Assembly (NCBI GenBank): GCA_009377735.1
Contig: WHTL01000007.1
Coordinates: 1 to 25,689 of the forward strand
Direction of reading: 5' to 3'
DNA: 25,689 bases
DNA from: Acidimicrobiia bacterium
Lineage (GTDB): Bacteria > Actinomycetota > Acidimicrobiia > Spongiisociales > ZC4RG35
Under the pieces are notes generated by a model. That model worked only from the letters and a program-made list of their open reading frames with translations, was not told the origin of the DNA and did not search any database. Positions 7,187 to 14,656 of this stretch are shown one piece after another (position 1 is the first letter of the stretch; every line of letters begins with the position of its first letter). The position numbers and the translations under genes were made by a program.

Positions 7187-8405
7187 AAGCTCGATCCTCG
7201 ACCTACTCCCGGGTGGGGAAGGGGTGTTCCTGGAAGGTCGAGATTCCGTGACGACCACCGAGTTGGTGGAGCGGGTGACACAACGGATAGGGGAGCTCGG
7301 TGATCGAACCGGCACCCAGATGGTGACCGCGCCGCGATGGACGGTGGAGTCGGTAGTCGACCTCTACGCCATCCCGGCATCGGGTGCCCAAATGGTGGTG
7401 GTGGATCCGTCGTTGAGCTCCGGTCAGCGCGAAGCTCGGGTCGACATCGCCGGACCCGCTCTCGGTGCCACCGGGGATGTTGTTGTGTACACCTCCGGCA
7501 CCACCGGACCGCCGAAAGCGGTGCGTCTTACCACAGAGAACCTGGTGGCGGCGGCGGACTCATCGATCGAACATCTGGAGATGACACCGGACGATGCCTG
7601 GCTGGGGTCCCTGCCCCTGCACCATATCGGCGGGCTCATGATTCTCTATCGCATGGGGAGACTCGGGGGCAGCGTGACGCTGGGGGATCAGTTGGATCTC
7701 TCCCGTGGCACGTTGGTCTCCGTGGTTCCCACCATGCTGCGCCGCCTTCTCGATGCGGGGGCGTTCAGGGGTGCCCTTAGGGCGGTCCTCGTGGGTGGAG
7801 GTCCAATCCCGCCGGGCATGCTCGATGAAGCCCACGATCGGGGTCTCCCCGCTCTGCCAACCTACGGGATGACCGAGACCTGCGCCCAGGTGGCCACCTT
7901 GCGACCGGGATCTCCGCCCATCAGGGCCGCCGACCCGGTTCCGGGGGTGGAGATACAGATATCCGACGAGGGCGGAATTATGGTCCGGGGCAACCAGATC
8001 TCGCCCGGGTATGCGGGTTCACCAGATCGTGCATCCTCAGACTGGTTCCAGACGCCCGACCTGGGTCACCTCGAACACGGCCGGCTCATTGTCGATGGGC
8101 GGGTTGACGACGTGATCGTCAGTGGGGGTGAGAACGTCAACCCCGTGACGGTCGAGCAGGTGATCGGAAGCCATCCGGGAGTTGCCGAGGTCGTGGTAAC
8201 GGGTGTGCCCGACCGGGAGTGGGGTGAGTTGGTTGTCGCCGTCTACCGGGGCGAGGCGGGGGAGAAGGAGTTGAGCTCTTACTCCCGATCGAGACTCGCA
8301 CCACATGAGCTCCCCAAACGCTGGGTCCGTCTGGAGAAAGTCCCTCATACCGGAGCGGGAAAACCCGACCGCGCCGCCCTGAAGCGTCAGCTCAGCAACG
8401 GCTAA
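7167..8405 (+). CDS. menE: MenE, o-succinylbenzoate--CoA ligase
   Basis: This 412-residue acyl-adenylate-forming enzyme activates o-succinylbenzoate to its CoA thioester, the substrate of MenB. It shows the AMP-binding P-loop YTSGTTGPPKAV (108-119), the LPLHHIGG block, YGMTETCAQV (the A5 motif), DDVIVSGGENVNP in the hinge region, and the C-terminal GAGKPDRAALKR, whose lysine is the family's adenylation lysine. The protein is shorter than fatty acyl-CoA ligases but normal for actinobacterial MenE. The start is ambiguous: GTG at 7167 (20-base overlap with the upstream gene) or TTG at 7179 (8-base overlap, with GGGGAAG just upstream). Its place at the end of a sulfatase-like operon, about 6 kb from menB and menA, means the men genes here are split into two divergent units. 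The ANL-ligase assignment is very firm; menE specificity is supported by the other men genes. Confidence 0.88.
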   Translation: MGKSLAESSILDLLPGGEGVFLEGRDSVTTTELVERVTQRIGELGDRTGTQMVTAPRWTVESVVDLYAIPASGAQMVVVDPSLSSGQREARVDIAGPALGATGDVVVYTSGTTGPPKAVRLTTENLVAAADSSIEHLEMTPDDAWLGSLPLHHIGGLMILYRMGRLGGSVTLGDQLDLSRGTLVSVVPTMLRRLLDAGAFRGALRAVLVGGGPIPPGMLDEAHDRGLPALPTYGMTETCAQVATLRPGSPPIRAADPVPGVEIQISDEGGIMVRGNQISPGYAGSPDRASSDWFQTPDLGHLEHGRLIVDGRVDDVIVSGGENVNPVTVEQVIGSHPGVAEVVVTGVPDREWGELVVAVYRGEAGEKELSSYSRSRLAPHELPKRWVRLEKVPHTGAGKPDRAALKRQLSNG

Positions 8406-8418
8406 TGCGAGTGGCGTA

Positions 8419-8476
8419 CCACCCTTCCGCGCGTGAAAACTCGCCCTATCGCGTGAAAAGTACGCGCGGAAGGTGG
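8419..8476. repeat. long hairpin repeat, copy 1
   Basis: CTTCCGCGCGT (8424-8434) pairs perfectly with ACGCGCGGAAG (8462-8472). With one bulged C the stem can be extended by CCACC (8419-8423) against GGTGG (8472-8476). The 27-base interior holds two versions of a CGCGTGAAAA word. It lies between the convergent menE and arfB genes. It is a candidate bidirectional transcription barrier or REP-like dispersed element. Confidence 0.75.
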
Positions 8477-8491
8477 GGTTGGGGACGTCGC

Positions 8492-8548
8492 CCCCGTTCC
8501 GCGCGTGAAAACTCGCTCCATCGCGTGAGAAGTACGCGCGGAACGGGG
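8492..8548. repeat. long hairpin repeat, copy 2
   Basis: CCCCGTTCCGCGCGT (8492-8506) pairs perfectly over 15 bases with ACGCGCGGAACGGGG (8534-8548). The interior is nearly identical to copy 1 (three substitutions in 27 bases), while the outer stem differs from copy 1 on both arms and still pairs. That pattern suggests the hairpin itself matters. Confidence 0.8.
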
Positions 8549-8567
8549 TTCGAAATCGGGGACCCGC

Positions 8568-8972
8568 TCACCATTCGGGGTCTTTGCGGAGTTTCTTCTT
8601 TTCGCTGTGGCGCTTCTTCTCTTCCAAGCGGCGGCGTTTCGAGCCCATTGTTGGTCTGGTGGGTTTGCGTCGGGTAGGAGGAGTGATGGCTTGATGCAGT
8701 TCCTCGCCCAGTCGCTGGCGGGCCAATGAGCGATTGCGCCACTGGGAGCGGGACTCGGAGGCGACTACGGTCACCGGGTCGCCGAGGCGGTCGATGATCC
8801 GCCGCCTGATGGAGGGCGGGAATACATCGGAGTCATAGACGGCATAGCGAAGCTCAACCGCACTCTCGGTGCGGTTGGCATGTTGGCCACCGGGGCCCCC
8901 GGAGGTGGTAAAACGCTCCTCGAGATCGGAGTCGGGGATGGTGTATCGCCCTACCCGCAGTCCTTTTGGCAT
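8568..8972 (-). CDS. arfB: ArfB/YaeJ-type peptidyl-tRNA hydrolase (ribosome rescue)
   Basis: This is a 134-residue RF-1-domain protein. The catalytic GGQ motif lies in FTTSGGPGGQHANRTESAVE (21-40, GGQ at 28-30), where it hydrolyses the peptidyl-tRNA ester on stalled ribosomes. The C-terminal tail, from about residue 95, is strongly basic (KRRRLEEKKRHSEKKKLRK), as expected for insertion into the empty mRNA channel. Length matches the ArfB/YaeJ family and is far shorter than a true release factor. The open frame extends 26 codons upstream to 9050, but the family alignment favours the ATG at 8972 (MPKGLRVGRYTIP). The preceding bases show no good Shine-Dalgarno sequence. It is divergent from the ABC-F gene at 9083 and convergent with menE across the hairpin repeats. 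Confidence 0.88.
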   Translation of the reverse strand: MPKGLRVGRYTIPDSDLEERFTTSGGPGGQHANRTESAVELRYAVYDSDVFPPSIRRRIIDRLGDPVTVVASESRSQWRNRSLARQRLGEELHQAITPPTRRKPTRPTMGSKRRRLEEKKRHSEKKKLRKDPEW

Positions 8973-9082
8973 AGGAAAAAGGGTAACCAGTATGCTGGGG
9001 TGGTCTTCAACGGAGTTTCGTTGCGCAGCACACAGTGATCCACTAGTCATCTAGTCATCCCCGATTTCCGGGAGGTTTCACT

Positions 9083-10564
9083 GTGTCCGCTATTCATGTC
9101 GACGGACTTTCGTTTTCCTACACGTCCGCCGTATCCCTTTTCGAAGACATCTCATTTCATCTCGGTCCCGGCTGGTATGGGCTGGTCGGCCCCAACGGTG
9201 GGGGCAAGACCACCCTGCTCCGGTTGATGATGGGCTCACTTCAGCCCGATAAGGGCACGGTGGCCATCGATCCTCGGGATGCCGTGATCAGCTTCACGCC
9301 ACAGACGATGGATCGGCCCGACCGGGAGGTGTTCCGGCTCGCCGAATCATGGCAGGCCGAGGACTTCGCCCTGCGTGGTCGTCTCGGACTGGAGCCAACC
9401 CAGTTGGATGACTGGGAGCTCTTGTCGCCCGGTGAGCGGAAGCGTTGGCAGATTGGCGCCGCCCTCTCCATGTGGCCGGATCTGATGCTGGTGGACGAGC
9501 CGACCAACCATCTCGACGGGGAAGCCCGTGACCTCCTGGTTACCGAGATGGCCAGGTTCGGTGGGGTGGGGGTGGTCGTGAGCCACGACCGTGACCTTCT
9601 CGATGCACTCACCACCAACACCATCCGGGTGGGCGCTGACGGGGCGACCCTGCACGGGGGCAGCTATCAGGTTGCGGCCGAAGAGTGGCGGAGGGAGGAG
9701 GAAGCCCTCCTTGATCGAGCTGCCGAACTGCGGCGGCAGGAGCGAAAGCTCGCCGCCCGGGTCGACCGAAGACGTCGAGAGATAGAAGAGACAAGTGCGG
9801 CGCAGAGGCGGAAGAGACGCGCCGGCGACAGTGACGCTCGATCCATGGGCGTCAAGATGCACGGCGCCTTCGTGGAGAAGGTAAAGGGTCGTGAGTTGAA
9901 GACCGATCAGCGTCGTCTTGAGAGGGTCGGTGACGTGCGGGCCGAGTTGGGGATACGTCGATCCCGCGGGGGTCCGATTGCGATCGACCACACCAGCACG
10001 CGTCGCCCTCTCCTTGCCTCATACGAAGGGTTGTTGCAGATAGACGGACGCCCCCTGGTTGACGTTGGGGCGGTGGAGGTTCGGGCCGATTCACGGATCC
10101 GGGTGGCAGGTCCGAACGGGTCGGGTAAGACCACTCTCCTCAAGGCGATCCGCGCCAGCACCCCACTCTCCAATGAGGAGATCCTCTGGCTTCCACAGGA
10201 ACTGAGCGACGAAGACCGCGAGCGGATAGTGTCCGAGATCACCGACCTTTCCCCCGACGAGCGGGGCGGGATCATGGCACTCGCCTCCCGGTTGGGAATC
10301 GATCCGTCTCGCCTCCTCGAGAGCGACCTGCCGTCACCGGGGGAGGCACGCAAGCTCGTTCTGGCCCATGGTCTGGGAAGCGGAGTCGCTCTCGCCATCC
10401 TGGACGAGCCGACCAACCATCTCGACCTACCCTCGATCGAGAGACTGGAGGAAGCCATCGACAACTTCAACGGAGCCCTGCTGCTGGTGAGCCACGATCC
10501 CCAGTTCGTAGAGGGTCTGGTGAGCGAGACCTGGGAGATTTCCGGGGAACGTCTCATTCAATAA
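9083..10564 (+). CDS. ABC-F family ATPase (ribosome-associated, translation or antibiotic-resistance type)
   Basis: This 493-residue protein has two ABC ATPase domains and no membrane segment. Domain 1 has Walker A GPNGGGKTT (36-44), a signature SPGERKR, and LVDEPTNHLD. Domain 2 has GPNGSGKTT, a degenerate signature PSPGEARK, LAILDEPTNHLD and LLVSHDPQF. The linker of about 90 residues between them is rich in Arg, Lys and Glu (predicted coiled coil) and contains GDSDARSMG, a pattern reminiscent of the inter-domain linkers of resistance-type ABC-F proteins. Such proteins bind the ribosomal E site and act on the peptidyl-transferase centre or stalled complexes. GTG at 9083 is well supported by GGAGG at 9071-9075. 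Both signatures read SPGE instead of SGGQ. Translation factor versus antibiotic protection cannot be decided from sequence. Confidence 0.88.
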   Translation: MSAIHVDGLSFSYTSAVSLFEDISFHLGPGWYGLVGPNGGGKTTLLRLMMGSLQPDKGTVAIDPRDAVISFTPQTMDRPDREVFRLAESWQAEDFALRGRLGLEPTQLDDWELLSPGERKRWQIGAALSMWPDLMLVDEPTNHLDGEARDLLVTEMARFGGVGVVVSHDRDLLDALTTNTIRVGADGATLHGGSYQVAAEEWRREEEALLDRAAELRRQERKLAARVDRRRREIEETSAAQRRKRRAGDSDARSMGVKMHGAFVEKVKGRELKTDQRRLERVGDVRAELGIRRSRGGPIAIDHTSTRRPLLASYEGLLQIDGRPLVDVGAVEVRADSRIRVAGPNGSGKTTLLKAIRASTPLSNEEILWLPQELSDEDRERIVSEITDLSPDERGGIMALASRLGIDPSRLLESDLPSPGEARKLVLAHGLGSGVALAILDEPTNHLDLPSIERLEEAIDNFNGALLLVSHDPQFVEGLVSETWEISGERLIQ

Positions 10565-10626
10565 TTCTCCTACACGATCACCTTCGGTCATTTAGAATGT
10601 GATCACGTCGAAGGAGTGGAGAAAAA

Positions 10627-11427
10627 ATGAATAGTGGATGGCGCGTTCTATTGGTCGCGATGGCTGTGGGGTGTTTGAGTGTTCTGGGGGTCGTTGCCGC
10701 AGCGCAGGATGGGTCTGCCACCGTCACGGTATTCCATGCCGTACCTGCCGACGATGGGTTTCCGGCTGATGTCTATCTCAATGGCGATCTCATAATCGAC
10801 GGGTTCATTTTTGCCGCATCAAGTGACCCCGCTGAGATCCCGGCGGGGGATCAAACCATTGAGATCTATCCGGAGGGTGCCGATCCTTCGGCTACCGAGC
10901 CGGCCGTAGCAGACACAGTGACGCTGGAGGCGAATCGGAATTATTCGATCATTGCACAGATCCTCGACGGAGCAACGGTACTGAGCGTCTATGTCAACGA
11001 CATCAGTCCGGTTGACGCAGGTCAGGCTCGTCTCACAGTCCGTCAGGCATCTGCCCTGCCCGAGGTAGGTGTTGAGGTCGATGGTGAGTCGTTGTTCGCA
11101 AGTCTGCCTGCTGCATCTGAGAACACCACCGATATCGACCCCGGGTCCCACACAGTGGTATTTGTCAGCGAAGAAGCGACCGTTGGAGAGGAAACGGTAT
11201 CGCTGGGAGAGGGTGCTCTCACCGTGCTCTATGCCGTTGGCGCCGACCAGGAGACCTTCGGGGTTCTCGTGCAACAGATCGGTGCCTTGGACACGGCACC
11301 GGCCGGAGTGCCGTCAGGTACTGGCGGGTTGAAGGCACGTGATCCCTTGGCCCCGGTGGCGGTAATGGTTGGAGTGGCCGGTATCTTGATCGCGATGGGT
11401 CTGTTGGTGCGGGAGAAATCGATTTGA
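10627..11427 (+). CDS. exported DUF4397-domain protein, likely surface-anchored
   Basis: This 266-residue protein has an N-terminal signal peptide (hydrophobic about 6-25, probable cleavage after VAAA). Two beta-rich repeats follow, starting VTVFHAVPADDGFPADVYLN and LTVRQASALPEVGVEVDG; this is the DUF4397 pattern. The C-terminus has VPSGTGG (228-234), a short polar stretch, a hydrophobic helix (about 241-261) and the tail REKSI, which resembles a sorting signal. AAGGAG at 10611-10616 precedes the ATG. A -10-like TAGAAT at 10593-10598 lacks a convincing -35 box. The stop overlaps the sortase start by four bases (ATGA), so the two are translationally coupled. DUF4397 proteins commonly neighbour class F sortases in actinobacteria. 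The biochemical function of the domain is not known to me. Confidence 0.88.
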   Translation: MNSGWRVLLVAMAVGCLSVLGVVAAAQDGSATVTVFHAVPADDGFPADVYLNGDLIIDGFIFAASSDPAEIPAGDQTIEIYPEGADPSATEPAVADTVTLEANRNYSIIAQILDGATVLSVYVNDISPVDAGQARLTVRQASALPEVGVEVDGESLFASLPAASENTTDIDPGSHTVVFVSEEATVGEETVSLGEGALTVLYAVGADQETFGVLVQQIGALDTAPAGVPSGTGGLKARDPLAPVAVMVGVAGILIAMGLLVREKSI

Positions 11428-12059
11428 TGAGCTGGGTTGTTGCCATGGTCGTAGCCGGATCGGTAGCTGTTGGTCTCTCTGCACGGGACCTGGTTATTCG
11501 CCACCCACCGGGAGCAGAACCAGCGGCGACCGTCACCAGCACCTCCCCGGCACCCACCACCACGGTGGTCCCGTGGTCTTCGGCCCATGTCGCCGACCTT
11601 GAGGAGACATCGTTACCGAAGCCGAATCGGCTGATGATCCCTGACCTGGGTATCGACGCCGCCATAATTCCCCTCGGGGTGGCTGAAGGCGGGAATATGG
11701 CCCTACCCGAGAATGTGTCCGAGGTTGGGTGGTATCGGCACGGCGCCACACCTGCTCAACCCGGGTCCGCCGTGCTGGCGGCCCATGTGGACATGGAGGG
11801 ATCGGGACCAGGGGTGTTCTTCCATCTCGACTCGTTGGAAGAGGGCAGCACCTTCGCCGTTGGCTTTGAAGATGGTACCCGGCACTCGTTCCGGGTTGTT
11901 TCCACCGAGGAGGTCCCCAAATCCGCGGTGGATATGGATGAGCTCTTCACACGACGCGGGAAGTCCCTTGTGCGGCTCGTCACCTGCGGCGGCGCCTTCG
12001 ATCGCGACGCCCGCAGTTATGAGGAGAACATCATCGTGACGGCCGTGGGTACCTCATGA
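11424..12059 (+). CDS. class F sortase
   Basis: This 211-residue membrane-anchored transpeptidase has an N-terminal helix (about 4-18), a Pro/Thr-rich spacer to residue about 65, then the sortase beta barrel beginning NRLMIPDLGIDAAIIPLGV. The catalytic triad is visible: His121 in AAHVD, Cys188 in LVTCGG and Arg197 in RDARSYEENI. Class F is inferred from the short barrel, the GWYRHG and HVDMEG-type motifs, and the DUF4397 neighbour. It would cleave a C-terminal sorting motif and join the protein to a cell-envelope amine. It overlaps both neighbours by ATGA junctions, which puts sortase and probable substrates in one unit. The assignment is firm; the recognition motif is inferred. Confidence 0.92.
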   Translation: MMSWVVAMVVAGSVAVGLSARDLVIRHPPGAEPAATVTSTSPAPTTTVVPWSSAHVADLEETSLPKPNRLMIPDLGIDAAIIPLGVAEGGNMALPENVSEVGWYRHGATPAQPGSAVLAAHVDMEGSGPGVFFHLDSLEEGSTFAVGFEDGTRHSFRVVSTEEVPKSAVDMDELFTRRGKSLVRLVTCGGAFDRDARSYEENIIVTAVGTS

Positions 12060-12688
12060 GTGCGTCTATATTCCTCGTTGGCGTCCTGGCCGCGATGCCC
12101 CTCACTGGCCCGGTGTTCCTCCAGGAGGGGGTGGCTCCTCCGATCACCATCATCGAGGTGCCGTTCACGACCCCTCAGGACACGCCCATCGATACTGCTC
12201 CTTCCGCCAACGAGGAACCAGTGTCTACCCCACCTGACTCGGAGCCAACCGCGGGCACCACCATTCCAGTGCGATCGGTTCAGGAAAGTGGGGTTTCGGG
12301 GAGTGCGGGCCTCACCGAGGGCACCGGGGCCGCGATGGTTGGCCCGATCCAGGACGACGGACGAGAAGCACGGTCGAGTGAGGAGATGTTGACACGTCAG
12401 GTAGACGTGCCAGAGGAGAGCCCAGTTCCGGCAACGGAACCATCGCAGATGGTGGAGGCGGCGCCTCTGCCGGACACGTCAGGACCCTGGGTACTCGCCG
12501 TCGTTGCAGGTGCGATGGTCGGTCTCGTCTCTCTCCTCGGCTTCCAAACCTGGCGAGCTCTCCGCTTCTACGACCAAGACGTCGAGATCCGCGTACCCGG
12601 TCCCCGTTCCGGTGCGCACTTCATAGGACGATTCGACGACCAACGATCGGACGAGGTGATCCAGGAACGAGAGGATTGGGTGTCCTAA
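12056..12688 (+). CDS. Pro/Thr/Glu-rich single-pass membrane protein with LPDTSG sequence (unknown function)
   Basis: I do not recognise a family. The 210-residue product has an N-terminal hydrophobic segment (about 2-20, signal-like), then about 115 low-complexity residues rich in Pro, Thr, Ser, Glu and Gly, then LPDTSG (138-143), a strong membrane helix (about 145-163), and a 45-residue polar tail with several Arg, Asp and Glu. LPDTSG sits just before the helix, as an LPxTG-like sorting signal would. However, the tail is much longer than the few basic residues of usual sortase substrates. It is coupled to the sortase gene by an ATGA overlap. It could be a sortase substrate, a sortase partner, or a membrane anchor for the system. 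Confidence 0.7.
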   Translation: MSASIFLVGVLAAMPLTGPVFLQEGVAPPITIIEVPFTTPQDTPIDTAPSANEEPVSTPPDSEPTAGTTIPVRSVQESGVSGSAGLTEGTGAAMVGPIQDDGREARSSEEMLTRQVDVPEESPVPATEPSQMVEAAPLPDTSGPWVLAVVAGAMVGLVSLLGFQTWRALRFYDQDVEIRVPGPRSGAHFIGRFDDQRSDEVIQEREDWVS

Positions 12689-12691
12689 TCT

Positions 12692-12710
12692 CCTCCCCCT
12701 CCCGGGGAGG
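12692..12710. terminator. GC hairpin between convergent genes, possible bidirectional terminator
   Basis: CCTCCCC (12692-12698) pairs with GGGGAGG (12704-12710) around a CTCCC loop in the 36-bp gap between the sortase operon and ino1, which converge here. The stem is strong, but neither strand has a following U run, so intrinsic termination is only moderately supported. Confidence 0.45.
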
Positions 12711-12724
12711 AAACTGAGCGACGC

Positions 12725-14047
12725 CTACTCGCTCTCCTCGTCGTAGTACTCGGTCCCGAGATGGGTGATGAGATCCTCTCCCATCATGTGTCTTAGGTTG
12801 TTCTTGAGCTTCTTCAATTGGATGAAGAGGTCGTTCTCGGGATAGAGGCCCTCGGCTGTCTGGGGGCTCTTGAAGTAGAAGGAGAGCCACTCCTGGACGC
12901 CACCCATGTCTGCCCGTTGTGCCAGATCGAGGAAGAGGGCGAGATCGAGGGCGAGGGGCGCTGCCAGGATGGAATCGCGGCACAGAAAATCGACCTTGAT
13001 CTGCATGGGGTAACCCAGCCAGCCGAATATGTCGATGTTGTCCCAACCCTCCTTGTCGTCACCACGAGGCGGGTAATAGTTGATCCGGACCTTGTGATAC
13101 AGGTCCCCGTAGAGGTCGGGGTGCTCTTCGGGTTGGAGGATCTGTTCGAGGACACCCAACTTGGAGACCTCCTTCGATCGGAAGTTCTCCGGTGCATCGA
13201 GGACCTCGCCGTCCCGGTTGCCAAGGATATTGGTTGAGAACCACCCGCTGATGCCGAGCATCCTGGCCTTGAGGCCGGGGGCTATGATCGTTTTCATCAA
13301 TGTCTGACCCGTCTTGTAATCCTTCCCGGCGATGGGCACGTTCCTCTTCGTCGCCAGTTCCACCATGGCCGGGACGTCGACGGTCAGGTTGGGGGCGCCG
13401 TTGGCAAAGGGAACATCCATTTGCAGTGAGGCGTATGCGTAGAGCTGTGACGGGGTGATCTCGGGGTCGTCGTTGTCGAGACCATTCTCGAACGCCGCCA
13501 GACTCTGGTGGACCGGCCCTGGTGGACGATACGCCTCCGTGGAGCCACACCACACCATGACCACCCGGTCCAGTTGGTTGTCGGCCCGGAACTTGTCGAT
13601 GTCAGTCATTAGGTTCTCCACCGCCTCCCGCATAGACCCCGGGGTCTTGACGTTGTCGGTGTCCTCCAGCCTGCTCACCCATTCGGACGAGAACACGGCG
13701 GACATGGGAGTGATGGTCCGAAGCTCGTCACCTACCGATTCCAGATGCTCCGGCTGTAGAACCCCCGCCCTCATCGCAGCGGAATAGGCGTCCTCGTCAT
13801 ATGGATCCCACCCGCCGAACACGATGTCGTCGAGGGAGGCGAGAGGCACGAAGTCCCTGATCAGGGGGTTTCTCTTATCGGTCCTACGCCCAAGTCGGAT
13901 GTGCCCCATCTGGGTGAGGGAGCCGATGGGTGGACCGAAGCCCTGCCGAGCTGCGAGCACGCCCGCGTAAAGGGTGGTGCTCACTGCCCCCATACCTGGG
14001 GTGAGAATGCCGAGCCGACCATCTGGCCGCTGGATGTGCTGGGACAT
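12725..14047 (-). CDS. inositol-3-phosphate synthase (Ino1-type)
   Basis: This 440-residue enzyme is expected to isomerise glucose-6-phosphate to 1D-myo-inositol-3-phosphate using bound NAD. The product feeds phosphatidylinositol and, in many actinobacteria, mycothiol. Visible are the N-terminal nucleotide-binding region LGILTPGMGAVSTTLYAGV (12-30), VMVWCGSTEAYRPPG, NGAPNLTVDVPAMVELA, and the signature AGKDYKTGQTLMKT, which carries active-site lysines. The open frame runs upstream to 14374, but MSQHIQRPDGRLG at 14047 is the natural start. A longer start would overlap the divergent DUF6941-type gene. At 440 residues it is longer than the mycobacterial enzyme (about 360-370) and nearer to other bacterial and archaeal forms. 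Family assignment is firm. Confidence 0.88.
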   Translation of the reverse strand: MSQHIQRPDGRLGILTPGMGAVSTTLYAGVLAARQGFGPPIGSLTQMGHIRLGRRTDKRNPLIRDFVPLASLDDIVFGGWDPYDEDAYSAAMRAGVLQPEHLESVGDELRTITPMSAVFSSEWVSRLEDTDNVKTPGSMREAVENLMTDIDKFRADNQLDRVVMVWCGSTEAYRPPGPVHQSLAAFENGLDNDDPEITPSQLYAYASLQMDVPFANGAPNLTVDVPAMVELATKRNVPIAGKDYKTGQTLMKTIIAPGLKARMLGISGWFSTNILGNRDGEVLDAPENFRSKEVSKLGVLEQILQPEEHPDLYGDLYHKVRINYYPPRGDDKEGWDNIDIFGWLGYPMQIKVDFLCRDSILAAPLALDLALFLDLAQRADMGGVQEWLSFYFKSPQTAEGLYPENDLFIQLKKLKNNLRHMMGEDLITHLGTEYYDEESE

Positions 14048-14118
14048 ATGCCTCCAATCTGACCCCACCAAGGTAGCCCATGCCACCACGGGACCAGACC
14101 CCGGTAGGATCAGGCGCA

Positions 14119-14565
14119 GTGATCTCTCCCATGGAGAACTTGGGCCCGTCGGTCGATATTGCCCTTCTTGCCGATTCGGTGCAGGCTGTGGGTGGCAAAC
14201 TGTTTGTTCTCGGGGGCGGCTGGGACACCCTCTTCGTACCTTCGTTCCCGGCACGTCACCCCTCACTTGGAATCGGTCTTCGGATCCGTGTTCCCACCTC
14301 GTCGATGTCGGAGGGGATGACCATCGACGTCGATCTGCAGGATGCGGACGGCAACTCGCTGCTCCCCAAGCCACTGCGGCATCCGGTACGGCTCAATCGG
14401 GACCGCCAGCCGGAGGACGCCACCGATGTGGGCATCGTGCGCGCCTTCACGCTCAACAATCTCCAGTTCCGTGAGCCGGGCTTCTACTCATTCGTGATCA
14501 GTCTCGACGACGAGCCGCGTAGCCGTCTCAGATTCCGCGTCACGGAGCGGCCTCGCAGGAGCTGA
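14119..14565 (+). CDS. DUF6941-like protein (unknown function)
   Basis: This protein of about 149 residues from GTG at 14119 contains ALLADSVQAVGGKLFVLGGGWDTLFVP near its amino end, then alternating strands and RFRVTERP at the carboxyl end. The phrase AD-x-V-Q-x-x-x-GK-L-x-x-LGGGWD is the hallmark I associate with DUF6941, a small uncharacterised all-beta domain. No signal peptide or membrane helix is seen. Start choice: AGGATCAGG at 14106-14114 lies before GTG 14119, whereas ATG 14131 has no ribosome site. The frame is open further upstream to an ATG at 14080, but that region overlaps the probable promoter space shared with divergent ino1. No functional hint comes from the neighbours. Confidence 0.72.
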   Translation: MISPMENLGPSVDIALLADSVQAVGGKLFVLGGGWDTLFVPSFPARHPSLGIGLRIRVPTSSMSEGMTIDVDLQDADGNSLLPKPLRHPVRLNRDRQPEDATDVGIVRAFTLNNLQFREPGFYSFVISLDDEPRSRLRFRVTERPRRS

Positions 14566-14585
14566 AGCGACCTAAAGACAGGTCA

Positions 14586-14638
14586 CCCCGAACCCAGGGT
14601 TCCCACGGTCGCTGAGCGACGTTCCCAGCCCTAAGTTC
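14586..14638. repeat. 53-bp direct repeat, copy 1
   Basis: These 53 bases are identical to 14657-14709, at a period of 71. Each copy has internal dyads: GAACCC-A-GGGTTC, GTCGC-TGA-GCGAC, and a longer imperfect pairing of GAACCCAGGG with CCCTAAGTTC at the ends. The 287-bp gap 14566-14852 holds this pair and otherwise no gene that I can support. Confidence 0.85.
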
Positions 14639-14656
14639 AGGCCAAGCCGTCCGACG

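Noticed and set aside
8419..8548. Possible CRISPR array from the repeated CGCGTGAAAA words
   Set aside because: There are only two units, the repeats are palindromic hairpins with no unique spacers of constant size, and no cas gene is present.
8405..8677. Plus-strand 90-codon frame after menE
   Set aside because: It reads through the two hairpin repeats and into antisense arfB, with repeated SARENS phrases. No real protein is supported.
9043..9058. Tandem CTAGTCAT twice before the ABC-F gene
   Set aside because: Two 8-base copies only, with no dyad or promoter relation I can support. Probably chance or slippage.
14048..14374. Upstream extension of the inositol-phosphate synthase frame (109 extra codons)
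   Set aside because: The natural family start is MSQHIQRPDG at 14047. The extension has no family similarity and overlaps the divergent DUF6941-type gene.
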